64,000 bases of DNA from Ancylobacter defluvii (GCF_018390605.1 NZ_JAHBGD010000002.1:186001-250000), one strand, 5' to 3'. Shown: positions 54,357-63,664, numbered from the stretch's first letter. Notes: generated by a model not told the origin, from the sequence alone. Numbers and translations: made by a program.

Positions 54357-55187
54357 ATGCGCCTTGCCAAGGCGGTGCTCGCCACCTCCATCATGGCGGC
54401 CACGCTGCTGGTCGCCCTTTCCGCCGCCGGCTCGGCGCAGGAGGCGGGAGCCGACGCCACCTGGCAGGCGCTGAAGCCGGATATATTCGGCGAGCGCCCG
54501 GTGGCCGATGCCGGCCCGCTGGTGACGCTCACCGCGCCGATCCGTGCCGAGGACGCCGCCATGGTGCCGATCGAGATCGCCGTGGCGCTGCCGCCGGGTG
54601 ATTCCCGCACGGTGGAGAAGCTCACCCTCATCGTCGACGAGAACCCCGCCCCTGTCGCCGCGACCTTCACCTTTGGCGGCGAGCGTCACGACCTCGCTCT
54701 CGCCACCCGCATCCGGGTGAACTCCTACAGCTATGTGCGGGCGGTGGCCCAGCTTTCGGACGGCTCGCTGCAAATGGCGCAGCGCTACGTCAAGGCATCG
54801 GGCGGCTGCTCGGCGCCGGCGATGAAGGACGAGGAAGCGGCGCTGAGGAATATCGGCCAGATGAAGATGCGGCTGGTCCAGCCGGGCCAGCTGGGCGACG
54901 CCACCAAGGCGAACCGGTTCGCCCGCGTCCAGCTGATGATCCGGCATCCCAACTATTCCGGGCTGCAGATGGACCAGATCACCCGGCTGTACATCCCGGC
55001 GAAATATGTCGACCGCATCGAGGTCAAGCAGGGCGACGCGCTCATCCTCTCGATGGAAGGCGGCATCTCGCTGAGCGAGGATCCCAATCTGCAATTCTCC
55101 TTCGAGCCGACCGGGCAGCAGATTCACGTCGATGCCGGCGACACCGACGGGCGTACCTTCGAAGGCGAATTGAAGCCCGCCGGCTGA
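54357..55187 (+). CDS. Quinoprotein dehydrogenase-associated SoxYZ-like carrier
   Basis: 276 residues. Signal peptide to about residue 27 (GSAQE). A SoxY-like N-terminal half (WQALKPDIFGERPVADAGPLVTLTAPIRAEDAAMVPIEI) carries the cysteine in KASGGCSAPA, and a SoxZ-like C-terminal half follows (MKMRLVQPGQLGDATKANRFARVQLMIRHPNYSGLQMDQ, YIPAKYVDRIEVKQGD). Such fused proteins occur beside PQQ-dependent alcohol dehydrogenases, where their role is unclear. Here the pqq operon lies convergent downstream, but no dehydrogenase gene is in the window. GGGAGAG precedes the ATG. Confidence 0.9.
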   Translation: MRLAKAVLATSIMAATLLVALSAAGSAQEAGADATWQALKPDIFGERPVADAGPLVTLTAPIRAEDAAMVPIEIAVALPPGDSRTVEKLTLIVDENPAPVAATFTFGGERHDLALATRIRVNSYSYVRAVAQLSDGSLQMAQRYVKASGGCSAPAMKDEEAALRNIGQMKMRLVQPGQLGDATKANRFARVQLMIRHPNYSGLQMDQITRLYIPAKYVDRIEVKQGDALILSMEGGISLSEDPNLQFSFEPTGQQIHVDAGDTDGRTFEGELKPAG

Positions 55188-55514
55188 GGCGCGCCCGCAT
55201 CCGAAGTTGAACCGATTGCCTGTGCGCCTATGCGCCCGTGCGGTGGCTCGCCGGGCGGCATGACGGCGCGATGACCACGGTCATCCATGGTCTTGCGATG
55301 GGAACGGGATGCCGCGAGGGCTCCGGGCGAGCGTGGCCGCTCGATGCCACCCTGCTGACCCGCCTCGCGGGTCACCTTTCCGATATTGGACGAGACGAGC
55401 GCAGGCCGGCGCTCACGCTCGCTATCGGGCACCCGCCGACCGGCGACACCCGCCAGACCGACACCAGCCGGCCGCGTCGTTTCGGCTCACCGATGAAAGC
55501 CGCCGGTGCCGGCT
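55188..55514. other. Convergent gene-free stretch with a hairpin
   Basis: 327 nt between the SoxYZ-like gene and a leftward exported-protein gene. No convincing gene. The perfect hairpin TGACCCGC-CTC-GCGGGTCA (55356-55374) is followed by CCTTTCC and may serve as a two-way terminator. Confidence 0.45.
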
Positions 55515-55991
55515 TCAATAGAAGCAGGTCACCTCGGCCTCGGCCTGGGCGCGGCGCAGATCGGCGACCATGTCGCGGAACATGCCGGTCGTGCGGAAGA
55601 CCTCGGCCTGCTGCCCGGCCACCTGGCCGACGCTGAGGATCGTCTCCGCTTCGACATATTTCTCATAGGGCAGGATGGTCGCGATGGTGTCGATCGAGCA
55701 GGAGCATTTCTCCAGCGCCGGCCTGGTCTGGCCGTTCGCCGCCATGCAGCCGAACACATAGTCGGCCCGCGCGACGGTGGGATAATCGCTGATGAAGCCG
55801 GGCGGCACGTTGGCGGACGGCGCCGGCCGGCTCACCCCGGCGGGGCCGACGAGAGCGCCGGCGGGATCGCCGACCGCCATCGCTCCCGGCGCGCGCGCCG
55901 CGGCCGGCGCTGGCGCACCTTCCTGGGCGAAGGCGGCGCCGGTGACGAGACACAGGCAAAGGCCGATCGCGGCCCCGGTCATAATGCGCAT
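55515..55991 (-). CDS. Exported cysteine-containing protein of the PQQ region, unknown
   Basis: 158 residues. Signal peptide ends near AFAQE (residue 22), then an Ala/Pro linker. The conserved-looking part (65-158) is YPTVARADYVFGCMAANGQTRPALEKCSCSIDTIATILPYEKYVEAETILSVGQVAGQQAEVFRTTGMFRDMVADLRRAQAEAEVTC, with cysteines 82, 96, 98 and 156 able to form two disulfides. I do not know a functional assignment. Same strand and region as pqqABCDE. Start ATG 55991. Confidence 0.75.
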   Translation of the reverse strand: MRIMTGAAIGLCLCLVTGAAFAQEGAPAPAAARAPGAMAVGDPAGALVGPAGVSRPAPSANVPPGFISDYPTVARADYVFGCMAANGQTRPALEKCSCSIDTIATILPYEKYVEAETILSVGQVAGQQAEVFRTTGMFRDMVADLRRAQAEAEVTCFY

Positions 55992-56068
55992 GGCCTTGCT
56001 CCCTTTCGTCGCCGTTGGCCGGCGTTCTGCGTCTTCCGGCCCCGCATGGCGGCGCGCGGGCCCGCTGC

Positions 56069-56782
56069 TCATTTCACCGCCGCGGGGGCGGCCGGGTCGG
56101 AAAGCGTCACATTGGTCTCGATGATGGCCTTGCCATCCGCCTGCGGCGTCACCACCCGCATCGCGTAGAGGCCGCCCGGCACCTCGTCCGAAAACAGGAA
56201 TTCGTAGCGGCGGTTGATGATCTCCACCAGCTGCTGCTTGTGCGGGTCGTCGGCGAAGGGCGTCATGCTCATCTTCCAGCCGGCCACCGGCTTGCCGCCA
56301 TAGTCGAAGCGGGTCGGCTCCACCGTCGCTTTGGCCAGCGCATCGCGCAGGCGGTTGCGGATATAGTACGGGCTGCCCTTGCTGAGATCGGTGATCTCCT
56401 TCGCCTCGCGCTCCAGCAGCACCAGCGTCAGCGGATTGCTGATCGCCGGAAATGGGCCGGCGCCGCGCTCCACCTCACCGCGACGGATATCCACCTTGGC
56501 GACCTGCTTGGAGGCATCCTCCTCCGCCGGCGCCACGGTGAGCTGCATGGTCTCGTCGAAGCTGTCGCCGAGATCCTTGCGCGCCGTGGTGTGGGTATAG
56601 TTGTAGGAGAGGCGGGTGCCGTTCGGCAGCTTGGCGAGATAGGGCGTCTCGAAAAACAGCTCGACCGGGCCCGGCTGGGCGATGGCCGCACCAGCCGGCA
56701 GCACGGCGGCACCGGCAAGCGCCGGCAGGACCGCGAGAACGGCGAGGCGGCGAAGCAGAAGGCGAGGAGACATCAGGCGCAT
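56069..56782 (-). CDS. Exported protein of the PQQ operon, unknown
   Basis: 237 residues with a signal peptide to about residue 35 (GAAIAQP). Mature part: VELFFETPYLAKLPNGTRLSYNYTHTTARKDLGDSFDETMQLTV, ISNPLTLVLLEREAKEITDLSKGSPYYIRNRLRDAL, FLFSDEVPGGLYAMRVVTP. No named domain recognised. It begins 18 nt after the end of pqqE, so it is probably the sixth gene of the pqq transcript and may assist a periplasmic quinoprotein. Confidence 0.78.
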   Translation of the reverse strand: MRLMSPRLLLRRLAVLAVLPALAGAAVLPAGAAIAQPGPVELFFETPYLAKLPNGTRLSYNYTHTTARKDLGDSFDETMQLTVAPAEEDASKQVAKVDIRRGEVERGAGPFPAISNPLTLVLLEREAKEITDLSKGSPYYIRNRLRDALAKATVEPTRFDYGGKPVAGWKMSMTPFADDPHKQQLVEIINRRYEFLFSDEVPGGLYAMRVVTPQADGKAIIETNVTLSDPAAPAAVK

Positions 56783-56800
56783 GCGGGGCTCCGGAAGGCG

Positions 56801-57961
56801 TCACTGCGCCCGGTCGGGGGTCGAAAAGCGGCGATAGTCGTAGTCCACCACGCCGGCGGCGGCGTCGGCTTCCGCCAGCGCCAGCAGGTGGGCGTGCAGC
56901 GGTGATTTGTGGCAGGCGGGATCGGTCGCCGCCGCGTCGCCGGCAATCGCCATCGCCTGGCAGCGGCAGCCGCCCCAGTCCTTTTCCTTGCGCTCGCAGC
57001 TTTGGCAAAGCTCCGGCATCCAGTCGGTGCCGCGAAAGGCGTTGAAGGCCGGCGAGGCCTGCCAGATCTCGGCGAGGGAATGCTCGCGCACGTTCCAGAA
57101 ATCGAGATCGGGAATGGTCTCGGCGGCGTGGCAGGGCAGCACCTTGCCGGAGGGGGTGACGTTCAGCGATTGCCGGCCCCAGCCATTCATGCAGGGCTTC
57201 GGATATTTCGCGTAATAGTCCGGCACCACCGCGTCGATGGTCAGCACGCCCTTAAGCCTTTCGCGCGCCGCCTCCACCACGTCGAGGGCGAGGAACACCT
57301 GATCGCGCGTCGGCATCAGCGCGCCGCGATTGCGCAGCGCCCAGCCATAATATTGCGCATGGGCGATCTCGATGCGCCGGGCGCCCAGCTTCAGCGCCAG
57401 CTCGATGAAATCGGGGATCTGGTGGATGTTGGCGCGGTGCACCACCGAATTGACGGTCAGCGGGATGCCCAGCCGGCGCACCTCGCCGGCCACCGCCAGC
57501 TTGCGCTCATGCGCGCCCTTGAAGTTGGAGACATGGTCGGTCACCTCCGCCGTCGCGCCCTGGAAGGACAGCTGCACGTGGTCGATGCCGGCCTCCGAGA
57601 TCGCCTGCAGCCGCTCGGGCGTGACGCCGACGCCGGCGGTGATGAGGTTGGTGTACAGCCCCACCTTCACGCAATGGCGGATCATCTCCTCGAGATCGCG
57701 GCGGGCGGTCGGCTCGCCGCCGGACAGGTGGACCTGCAACACGCCGAGCCGGGCGGCCTCCTCGAAGACGCGCAGCCAGGTCTGGGTGTCCAGCTCGGCA
57801 TTGCGGCGGTCGAGTTCGACCGGATTGGAGCAATAGGGGCACATCAGCGGGCAGCGATGCGTCAGCTCCGCCAGCATGCCATAGGGCACCGGCAGCGGCT
57901 GGGGAACCAGCGCCGCGGCCTCCGCCACCGTACGGGCCAGGACATTCACCACTTCGTTCAT
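56801..57961 (-). CDS. pqqE: PQQ biosynthesis radical SAM protein PqqE
   Basis: 386 residues. Radical SAM motif [10 protein letters not shown] (C37, C41, C44) and C-terminal SPASM cysteines ([31 protein letters not shown]). PqqE links Glu and Tyr of PqqA by a C-C bond, with PqqD as peptide chaperone. ATG 57961 overlaps the pqqD stop by 4 nt. Length and motifs are standard. Confidence 0.97.
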   Translation of the reverse strand: MNEVVNVLARTVAEAAALVPQPLPVPYGMLAELTHRCPLMCPYCSNPVELDRRNAELDTQTWLRVFEEAARLGVLQVHLSGGEPTARRDLEEMIRHCVKVGLYTNLITAGVGVTPERLQAISEAGIDHVQLSFQGATAEVTDHVSNFKGAHERKLAVAGEVRRLGIPLTVNSVVHRANIHQIPDFIELALKLGARRIEIAHAQYYGWALRNRGALMPTRDQVFLALDVVEAARERLKGVLTIDAVVPDYYAKYPKPCMNGWGRQSLNVTPSGKVLPCHAAETIPDLDFWNVREHSLAEIWQASPAFNAFRGTDWMPELCQSCERKEKDWGGCRCQAMAIAGDAAATDPACHKSPLHAHLLALAEADAAAGVVDYDYRRFSTPDRAQ

Positions 57962-58260
57962 GGCCCCACCTCCACCATTCCCTTTTCGGCGAGGCCGGCG
58001 AGGAAGGCGTCGACATCGGCCGCGACACGCCCGCGCTCCACCGAAAAGGCGGCGATCAGGTCGTCGATGATGGCATCGATGCTGCGCTCGCCGTCGACGC
58101 GCTTCAGGATCTCCACCGCCACCGGATCGGGCTGCAATACCCGCTCGGGCGCCAGCAGCACCCATTGCCCGCGCGCCTCGTCATGGCGCAGCCGCACGCC
58201 GCGGGCGAGCCTCGGCACGCCGGTGGCGGGAAGCCGGGTGCTGGCGGTCTCCGCGGTCAT
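57958..58260 (-). CDS. pqqD: PqqA-binding chaperone PqqD
   Basis: 100 residues: [83 protein letters not shown], a typical RRE-fold PqqD that presents PqqA to PqqE. It starts directly after the pqqC stop codon (58261) and overlaps pqqE by 4 nt. Confidence 0.95.
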   Translation of the reverse strand: MTAETASTRLPATGVPRLARGVRLRHDEARGQWVLLAPERVLQPDPVAVEILKRVDGERSIDAIIDDLIAAFSVERGRVAADVDAFLAGLAEKGMVEVGP

Positions 58261-59013
58261 TCAGGCCTCCTGCCTGGCGCGTGCCGCTTCCGGCACGAAG
58301 GCGCCGGGATAGGGCATGGCCGGATCGACATAGGCGAAATACAGCGCGTCGAGCTGAACCCACAGCACGTCGCATTTGAATTCCAGCGCCCGGATCGCCG
58401 CCTGCTGCTGCTCCGGCGTGCGGGCGTTGCGTTTGACGTAGTCGAGCGCGAAATCGGCATCGCGCGGCGCTTCGGTGAGGCGCTTGTCGAAATAGGCCAG
58501 CGTCTCCTTGGAGACGAAATCATAGTTCTTCAGCATGCCGGCGACACGCTCGCCGATGATGCCCGGCGAGAACATCTCCGTGAGCGAGGAGGCGATGGCC
58601 TCCAGCAGCGACTTGTCGCGCACGAAATGCACATAGGCCTCGACGGCGAAGCGGGTGGCGGGCAGCAGCCCGCGCAGCGACGTGACATAGTCGCGGTCGA
58701 GGCCGAGCCCGTCGGTCAGCTTCAGCCAGCGGGCAATGCCGCCCTCGCCTTCCCTGTCGCCGTCATGATCGATGATGCGCTGGCGCCAGGCCCGGCGCAG
58801 TTCCGGCTCCTCCATCCGAGCCAGGATGGACGAATCCTTCACCGGGATCATCGCCTGGTAAAAATAGCGGTTGAGCGCCCAGGCCTGTACCTGGCCGAAA
58901 TTCAGTTCGCCGCCATGCAACAGCTTATGGAACGGATGCAGGCTGTGATAGCGGCGGCGGCCGACGTCGCGCAGCCGCGCCTCGAGTTCCTCCGGCGAGA
59001 GCAGCGTCGTCAT
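58261..59013 (-). CDS. pqqC: Pyrroloquinoline-quinone synthase PqqC
   Basis: 250 residues, exact family length, all-helical heme-oxygenase-like fold. Active-site stretches: YHSLHPFHKLLHGGELNFGQVQAWALNRYFYQAMIPVKDSSIL, RIIDHDG, RFAVEAYVHFVRDKSLLEAIASSLTEMFSP. Catalyses the final ring closure and oxidation to PQQ. ATG 59013 overlaps pqqB by 4 nt. Confidence 0.97.
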   Translation of the reverse strand: MTTLLSPEELEARLRDVGRRRYHSLHPFHKLLHGGELNFGQVQAWALNRYFYQAMIPVKDSSILARMEEPELRRAWRQRIIDHDGDREGEGGIARWLKLTDGLGLDRDYVTSLRGLLPATRFAVEAYVHFVRDKSLLEAIASSLTEMFSPGIIGERVAGMLKNYDFVSKETLAYFDKRLTEAPRDADFALDYVKRNARTPEQQQAAIRALEFKCDVLWVQLDALYFAYVDPAMPYPGAFVPEAARARQEA

Positions 59014-59975
59014 GATGCGGTCTCCATCGTCGCGCCCGCCGGCACGACGTCCATGCCGTCCTCGGCGATTTCCCACCCTGCCGCCTCGGCGGCGCGACGC
59101 TCGGCCGAGCCCTCGATCAGCACCGGGTTGGTATTATTGATGTGCACGTAGATCTTGCGGCCGACATCCAGGTCGGCGAAGGCGGCAATCGAGCCGGCCG
59201 CGCCGGACATCGCCATGTGGCCCATGCGGGCGCCGGTCTTGCTGCCGACCCCGGCGCGGATCATCTCGTCGTCCTGCCACACCGTGCCGTCGAACAGCAC
59301 CGCGTCGGCGCCGGCGATCCGGGCGGCGAGCGCCTCGGTCATCCGCGCGCAACCGGGAATGAACAGGAGGCGCGAGATACCGTCGCTGAGCTCGACTCCC
59401 ACGGTCTGCTCGCCCTCCAGCGCGGTGGCGACCTCGCCGTGTGCGGCGATCTCGCCGGCCTCCAGATAGAGCGCGATCTTGCCGGGGACCGGAAAGAGCG
59501 ACGCCGTCACGCCCGCGACCAGTTCGAACGGCGCATCGAGCCCGATATGGCGGCGCTCGACCAGCCCCGCGGCCAGCACGTCGAATACCGGATTGGCGCG
59601 CAACACGTCATGGATGGCCGCCGTCGCGTTGAGGGTGAAGGCCTGCCCCTCGCGAAGACTGAGCAGGCCGGCGACATGGTCGATGTCGGCATTGGTGAGC
59701 AGCACGGATGCCACCGGCGTGTGCCGGCGGCCATGTTGCGGCTGCAGGGCCGGCAAGGACTGGATCTGCGACAGTATTTCGGGCGCGCAATTGATCAGCG
59801 CCCACTGCTCGCCATCGGCGCTGACCGCTATGGAGGCCTGTGTCCGCCGCCTGACGCGCGGATCGCCCTCCCAGGCGAGAGCGCAGACCGGGCATCTGCA
59901 ATTCCATTGCGGGAAGCCCCCGCCGGCCGCAGAGCCCAGAACCTTAAGCCGTAGGCGGGACGTGCCCTCTGGCAT
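59010..59975 (-). CDS. pqqB: PQQ biosynthesis protein PqqB
   Basis: 321 residues, metallo-beta-lactamase fold: LKVLGSAAGGGFPQWNCRCPVCALAW with zinc-binding cysteines at the N-terminus, LLTNADIDHVAGLLSLREGQ, and GHMAMSGAAGS. Acts in hydroxylation of the processed PqqA intermediate. First large gene after pqqA, 36 nt downstream of it. Confidence 0.97.
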   Translation of the reverse strand: MPEGTSRLRLKVLGSAAGGGFPQWNCRCPVCALAWEGDPRVRRRTQASIAVSADGEQWALINCAPEILSQIQSLPALQPQHGRRHTPVASVLLTNADIDHVAGLLSLREGQAFTLNATAAIHDVLRANPVFDVLAAGLVERRHIGLDAPFELVAGVTASLFPVPGKIALYLEAGEIAAHGEVATALEGEQTVGVELSDGISRLLFIPGCARMTEALAARIAGADAVLFDGTVWQDDEMIRAGVGSKTGARMGHMAMSGAAGSIAAFADLDVGRKIYVHINNTNPVLIEGSAERRAAEAAGWEIAEDGMDVVPAGATMETAS

Positions 59976-60011
59976 CTCGATGCCTTCCGATACGCGTCCC
60001 GCCTCCGGACG

Positions 60012-60089
60012 TCAGAAATCAGCCGGCATGTAGGCGTTGACTTCCAGGCCGACGCAGACTTCGACGATACGCGGGGTCGTCCAGGCCAT
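60012..60089 (-). CDS. pqqA: PQQ precursor peptide PqqA
   Basis: 25 residues: MAWTTPRIVEVCVGLEVNAY followed by MPADF. Glu16 and Tyr20, the residues that become PQQ, are in their canonical E-x-x-x-Y positions. GGAGGAAG lies 6 nt before the ATG at 60089; an in-frame ATG at 60104 lies upstream of that ribosome site and is unlikely. It heads the pqqABCDE operon. Confidence 0.97.
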   Translation of the reverse strand: MAWTTPRIVEVCVGLEVNAYMPADF

Positions 60090-60291
60090 TTTCACTTCCT
60101 CCATGTTATGGTCGCCTCTTTATACTTTCATAAGAAGTTTATAAGAGGCATTCGCCACATCATACTGTGACGACGACACTATTACTCTGATCACTCCGAC
60201 ATTCAACGTCAAGAAGAAGTCCGGAATTATTCTCGGGTCGACTGTATACCAGTCGCATTGCAGCGCAGCACATCCGATATCGAACCAATGA
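60090..60291 (-). promoter_or_regulatory. AT-rich pqqA upstream region with inverted repeat
   Basis: 202 nt, unusually AT-rich for this window, upstream of pqqA. It contains GCCTCTT (60114-60120) and AAGAGGC (60143-60149) flanking TATA-rich sequence; the repeat lies 25 nt before the pqqA start and may be an operator or leader hairpin. The promoter is probably here too; -35/-10 boxes cannot be placed with confidence. Confidence 0.5.
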
Positions 60292-60993
60292 TCAGCCGGG
60301 CTTGAGCTCCGATCTGGGATCGAACATGAAGCCGCGGCCGCGCACCGTCACGATGAGTTGCTCGCCGCTGGCCAGCACCTCGCCGAGCTTGTGCCGGAGA
60401 TAGCCGACATAGACGTCGACGACATTCAGCGAAGCGCCGCCATGGCCGGCCCACAGCGCGGCGAAGATATCGGCACGGGCGAGCGGCTCGCCTTCATGGC
60501 GCATCAGCAGGGCGAGCAATTCCACTTCGCGCTCGGTCAGCCGCACCCGCGCCTCCCCCGCCTGGACCTGCCGCACCTCGAGATCGAGCGTGAGCGGGCC
60601 GGCGGTCAGCACCCGCGGCTCCTCCTCGCCGGAGCTGCGCCGCAGCGCCTGCACCTTCACCCGCGCCAGCAGCTCCTCGAAGGCGAACGGCTTGATGATG
60701 TAGTCGTCCGCCCCGGCGAGCAGCCCCTCGGTACGCTCGTTCACGCTGGAGCGGGCGGAAAGCATGATGATCGGCGCCGTCTGGCCGGCAGCCCGCAACG
60801 CCTTGCACACCTCGATGCCGGAGCGGCCCGGCAGCATCACGTCGAGGATGATCGCCTCCGGCACCTTGCCGTTGGCCGCGCGCAGCGCCAGGTCGCCATC
60901 GCCCACCAGCTCCACCTGGTAGCCCTCCGAGGCGAAGCCCCGCCGCAGCAGGGAGCCGATATCGGCATCGTCCTCGACGATCAGGATAGTCAT
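60292..60993 (-). CDS. OmpR-family response regulator
   Basis: 233 residues. Receiver: acidic pocket E7/D8/D9, phospho-acceptor D51 in ILDVMLPG, and K101 in IIKPF. C-terminal winged helix (about 130-228; VRLTEREVELLALLMRHEGEPLARADIFAALW, VVDVYVGYLRHKL, IVTVRGRGFMF). ATG 60993 overlaps the kinase stop by 4 nt. Placed directly upstream of pqqA on the same strand, so the PQQ operon is a natural target, though unproven. Confidence 0.95.
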   Translation of the reverse strand: MTILIVEDDADIGSLLRRGFASEGYQVELVGDGDLALRAANGKVPEAIILDVMLPGRSGIEVCKALRAAGQTAPIIMLSARSSVNERTEGLLAGADDYIIKPFAFEELLARVKVQALRRSSGEEEPRVLTAGPLTLDLEVRQVQAGEARVRLTEREVELLALLMRHEGEPLARADIFAALWAGHGGASLNVVDVYVGYLRHKLGEVLASGEQLIVTVRGRGFMFDPRSELKPG

Positions 60994-62720
60994 TGGGCAG
61001 GCTCCAGCGTGACATGCGGCAGGACGGCGGGCAGGCGGATGGCGACGCAGGTTCCCGGAAGATCGCCACCGGCGCCAGCACTCCCTGCCTCCGGCGACAA
61101 CGGCGCCAGCAGCGGCGTCTCGCCGTCGGCATGCGGGTCGCGCACCGGCGCGCCGCCGGCACTCTCGATGCCGATCGTGCCGCCATGCCGCTCGACGACC
61201 CATTTCGCAAGTGCGAGACCGATGCCGAAACCGCTGCCTTCCCCGCCGCCGCGCGCGCCGCGCCAGAACCGCTCGAAGACGTGCGGCAGCTCGTCGCGGG
61301 GGATGCCTTCGCCGCGGTCGCGCACCCGCAGGACGATCTCGCCGGCCTCCACGGCCGCTTCCAGCCGAATCGATCCGCCGGGGAACGAATGCCGGACCGC
61401 ATTGGCGACCAGCCCCTCGATCACCTGCCGCAGCCATTCGCGGTCGGCTTCCACGGTCACCCCTGCCGCCTCCCCGCTCTCCAGCGTCAGCCGGCGGGCC
61501 GCAGCAACCGGCCGCATGCTCTCCGCCACCTCGGCGAACAGATCGGCGACCGCGACCGGCCGGCGTTCCAGCTCGATCTGCCCGGTCTCGGAGCGGGCGA
61601 TGCGCAACAGGTCCTCGACCCGCCGGTGCAGCCGGCGTGCCCGCGCCTGGATCACCAGCAGCGCCGCGCGCATGTCGTCGGGCCTGGGGGCCGCCGGGCG
61701 CAGCGTGACCTCGGCCTCGCCGAGAATGACGGTCAGCGGGGTACGCAATTCATGGCTCACATCGGTGAAGAAGCGCCGGCGCGCCTGGTCGACATTCTCC
61801 AGCCGCTCATTGGCGGCGCGCAGCTCGGCGGTACGCGCATCGACGATTTCCTGCAGGTGCTGCTGGTCGGCGACGAGGCGGGCCTCGCGGCGGGCGAGTT
61901 GCATCGCCATGCGGTTGAAGCGCGCCATGGCGAGGCTGAGCTCGTCATGGCCGGTCACCGTCAGGCGCGTATCGGTGTGCCCCCGCGCCACGGCGGCGGC
62001 GGCGGCGGAGACGTCGGCCACGCGGCGGATGAGCGAGCGTCCGAGCCGGTGATAGATCAATGCCGCCAGGGCGAGCGCGAACACGACGCTGGCGATGCCC
62101 CAGCGCAGGGTCCGGGCGCGCAGCGCACGCACCGCCTCCTGCGCCGCCTGGGCGCTGGCCCGCTCCTCCTCGATCGCCTGGCCGAGCGGTGCGCCGAAGC
62201 CGGCGGCGAACACGTCGAGAGCGAGGCGCACCCCTACGGCGCGCTGCGGGGTGATCATCGCCACCTTCACCCGCTGGTCGAGCATCTCGAACTGCGCCCT
62301 GAGGCGCGCAATGGTGCGGCTGCGGGCCGCCATCAGGGTGCGCTGCTCCTCGTCGGTCAGCCGCGCCACGTCCTCGCCCAGCGCGGTCTCGAAACGGCGG
62401 AATGCTTCGCGCGCACGATCGCCCGCCGCCGGCAGGTTGCCGAGGCCGTCCGGCGCCTGCGCGGCCTGGAGCGCCACCAGCGCATAGTCACCGATGCGGC
62501 CGGAGAGGCCGGAGAGCAGCTCCAGCCGCTGCTGGGCGGAAACCAGCCGGTCGACCTCGGCATTGACCACGCCGAGCGCCGTCACCAGCGAGGCGGCCGA
62601 AACCGCCGTCACCAGCACCGCCACCGCGAGCAGCAGCGCCATCCGCGCGCGCAGCGAGGACATCCGCCCGCGCAGCGCGGCGAGGCGTTTCCGCAGCGGA
62701 AAGAAAGACAGGCGCAGCAT
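60990..62720 (-). CDS. Sensor histidine kinase
   Basis: 576 residues. Transmembrane helix 1 at about 26-49, a roughly 155-residue helical periplasmic sensor, helix 2 at about 206-223, then HAMP (224-277) and coiled coil. The H-box FFTDVSHELRTPLTVILGE has H323, followed by N-box, G1 (VRDRGEGIPRDELPHVFERF) and G2 (GSGFGIGLALAKWVVERHGG). An unusual insertion lies near the C-terminal G2/G3 end (DPHADGETPLLAPLSPEAGSAGAGG). Partner of the adjacent regulator; signal unknown. Confidence 0.95.
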   Translation of the reverse strand: MLRLSFFPLRKRLAALRGRMSSLRARMALLLAVAVLVTAVSAASLVTALGVVNAEVDRLVSAQQRLELLSGLSGRIGDYALVALQAAQAPDGLGNLPAAGDRAREAFRRFETALGEDVARLTDEEQRTLMAARSRTIARLRAQFEMLDQRVKVAMITPQRAVGVRLALDVFAAGFGAPLGQAIEEERASAQAAQEAVRALRARTLRWGIASVVFALALAALIYHRLGRSLIRRVADVSAAAAAVARGHTDTRLTVTGHDELSLAMARFNRMAMQLARREARLVADQQHLQEIVDARTAELRAANERLENVDQARRRFFTDVSHELRTPLTVILGEAEVTLRPAAPRPDDMRAALLVIQARARRLHRRVEDLLRIARSETGQIELERRPVAVADLFAEVAESMRPVAAARRLTLESGEAAGVTVEADREWLRQVIEGLVANAVRHSFPGGSIRLEAAVEAGEIVLRVRDRGEGIPRDELPHVFERFWRGARGGGEGSGFGIGLALAKWVVERHGGTIGIESAGGAPVRDPHADGETPLLAPLSPEAGSAGAGGDLPGTCVAIRLPAVLPHVTLEPAQ

Positions 62721-62839
62721 TCAGGCGGCTTCCCGGATCGACGCTCCTCTTGCGAAGAGACCCGATGATTTCATGTCCGGCGAGGCAACGCACGCTGCGA
62801 CGCAGCACGCGCGCCTTCACCTCATCCGGGCTGGCAGCC

Positions 62840-63109
62840 TCAGCTCTTCACGGCCTTCTTGCCGTCGTTCACGAAGTCGAGGCACTCGTCATATTCCTTT
62901 TCGCCGAGTTCGCGCTCGGCGCCCTTGAGTGCCTTGTTGATCTTGTCGAGCGTGGCCTTGGGCGGGCTCTTGGCCGCCTCGGCCTTGAGCAGCGCGATGC
63001 CGGCGGTGCAATCCTTGGCCTCGTCGGCCGAAGCCGGCAGCATCAGCCCGAGGCCGAAGGCCGCCGCCAATATGGCACCGGCGGCGACGCTGCGCGTGAA
63101 TTTCTGCAT
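62840..63109 (-). CDS. Small exported protein, unknown
   Basis: 89 residues. Signal peptide to ASADE (about residue 28). The mature 60 residues are lysine/glutamate-rich and helical: DCTAGIALLKAEAAKSPPKATLDKINKALKGAERELGEKEYDECLDFVNDGKKAVKS, with two cysteines (34 and 76) that may form a disulfide. GGGAGGA precedes the ATG. Lies downstream of the cupredoxin-fold gene, probably cotranscribed. Family not recognised. Confidence 0.75.
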   Translation of the reverse strand: MQKFTRSVAAGAILAAAFGLGLMLPASADEAKDCTAGIALLKAEAAKSPPKATLDKINKALKGAERELGEKEYDECLDFVNDGKKAVKS

Positions 63110-63196
63110 GGTATCCTCCCCGATCGCCGGTCTGTGCCGGCGCTTTCGTTGCTCAAGCGGAATTGGCGGAACGTGCCGGCACGACGGCACCCGCGG

Positions 63197-63664
63197 CTAC
63201 TTCACCGTCAGCGTGCCGTGCATGCCCTTGTCCTTCAGCCCCTCGATCCACCATTCAAAGGTGCCGGTGCGGATCGGCACGAATTCGAGCGCGATCGTGC
63301 CCGCATCGTCGAACTCGATGTGGTGCGGCGCGCCGTAGGGATGAATTTCGAGGTGGTTGATGACGATCTGGTTCATCCAGATGTTCCGGAAGAATTCCGG
63401 CGCCATGAACTTGTATTCCTTGCCGCCGTTGGACGTCACGTTGAGGCGGTAGGACTTGCCGCCTTCCATGGTGATTTCCTTCACCGGCACGGCGAAGTCG
63501 TTGCCGTTGGTGTCGCCCAGCACGATCTCCGGCAGATCCTGCCGGCCCTTGGCGAGATCCCCCGCCCGCGCGCCGGTGCCCGCCGGCAACAGGGCGGCGG
63601 CGGCGCCCAGCAAGGTGGCGAGAATCAAGCCCGTGCCGATGCGGCGGCGATGCCCGTCCCTCAT
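63197..63664 (-). CDS. Exported cupredoxin-fold protein lacking the copper cysteine
   Basis: 155 residues from ATG 63664 (AGGAGGAAA upstream). Signal peptide ends near GARAGD (about 33). The mature part has a cupredoxin_1-like pattern: FAVPVKEITMEGGKSYRLNVTSNGG, NHLEIHPYGAPHHIEF, TGTFEWWIEGLKDKGMHGTLTVK. The C-terminal loop has M and H but a glycine where type 1 copper proteins carry Cys, and the mature protein has no cysteine. It may still bind metal through His/Met. Possible periplasmic metal or electron-transfer accessory. Confidence 0.8.
   Translation of the reverse strand: MRDGHRRRIGTGLILATLLGAAAALLPAGTGARAGDLAKGRQDLPEIVLGDTNGNDFAVPVKEITMEGGKSYRLNVTSNGGKEYKFMAPEFFRNIWMNQIVINHLEIHPYGAPHHIEFDDAGTIALEFVPIRTGTFEWWIEGLKDKGMHGTLTVK

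Noticed and set aside
55238..55636. 132-codon plus-strand frame after the SoxYZ-like gene
   Set aside because: Runs into the 3' end of a well supported opposite-strand gene and has random, proline/arginine-rich composition.
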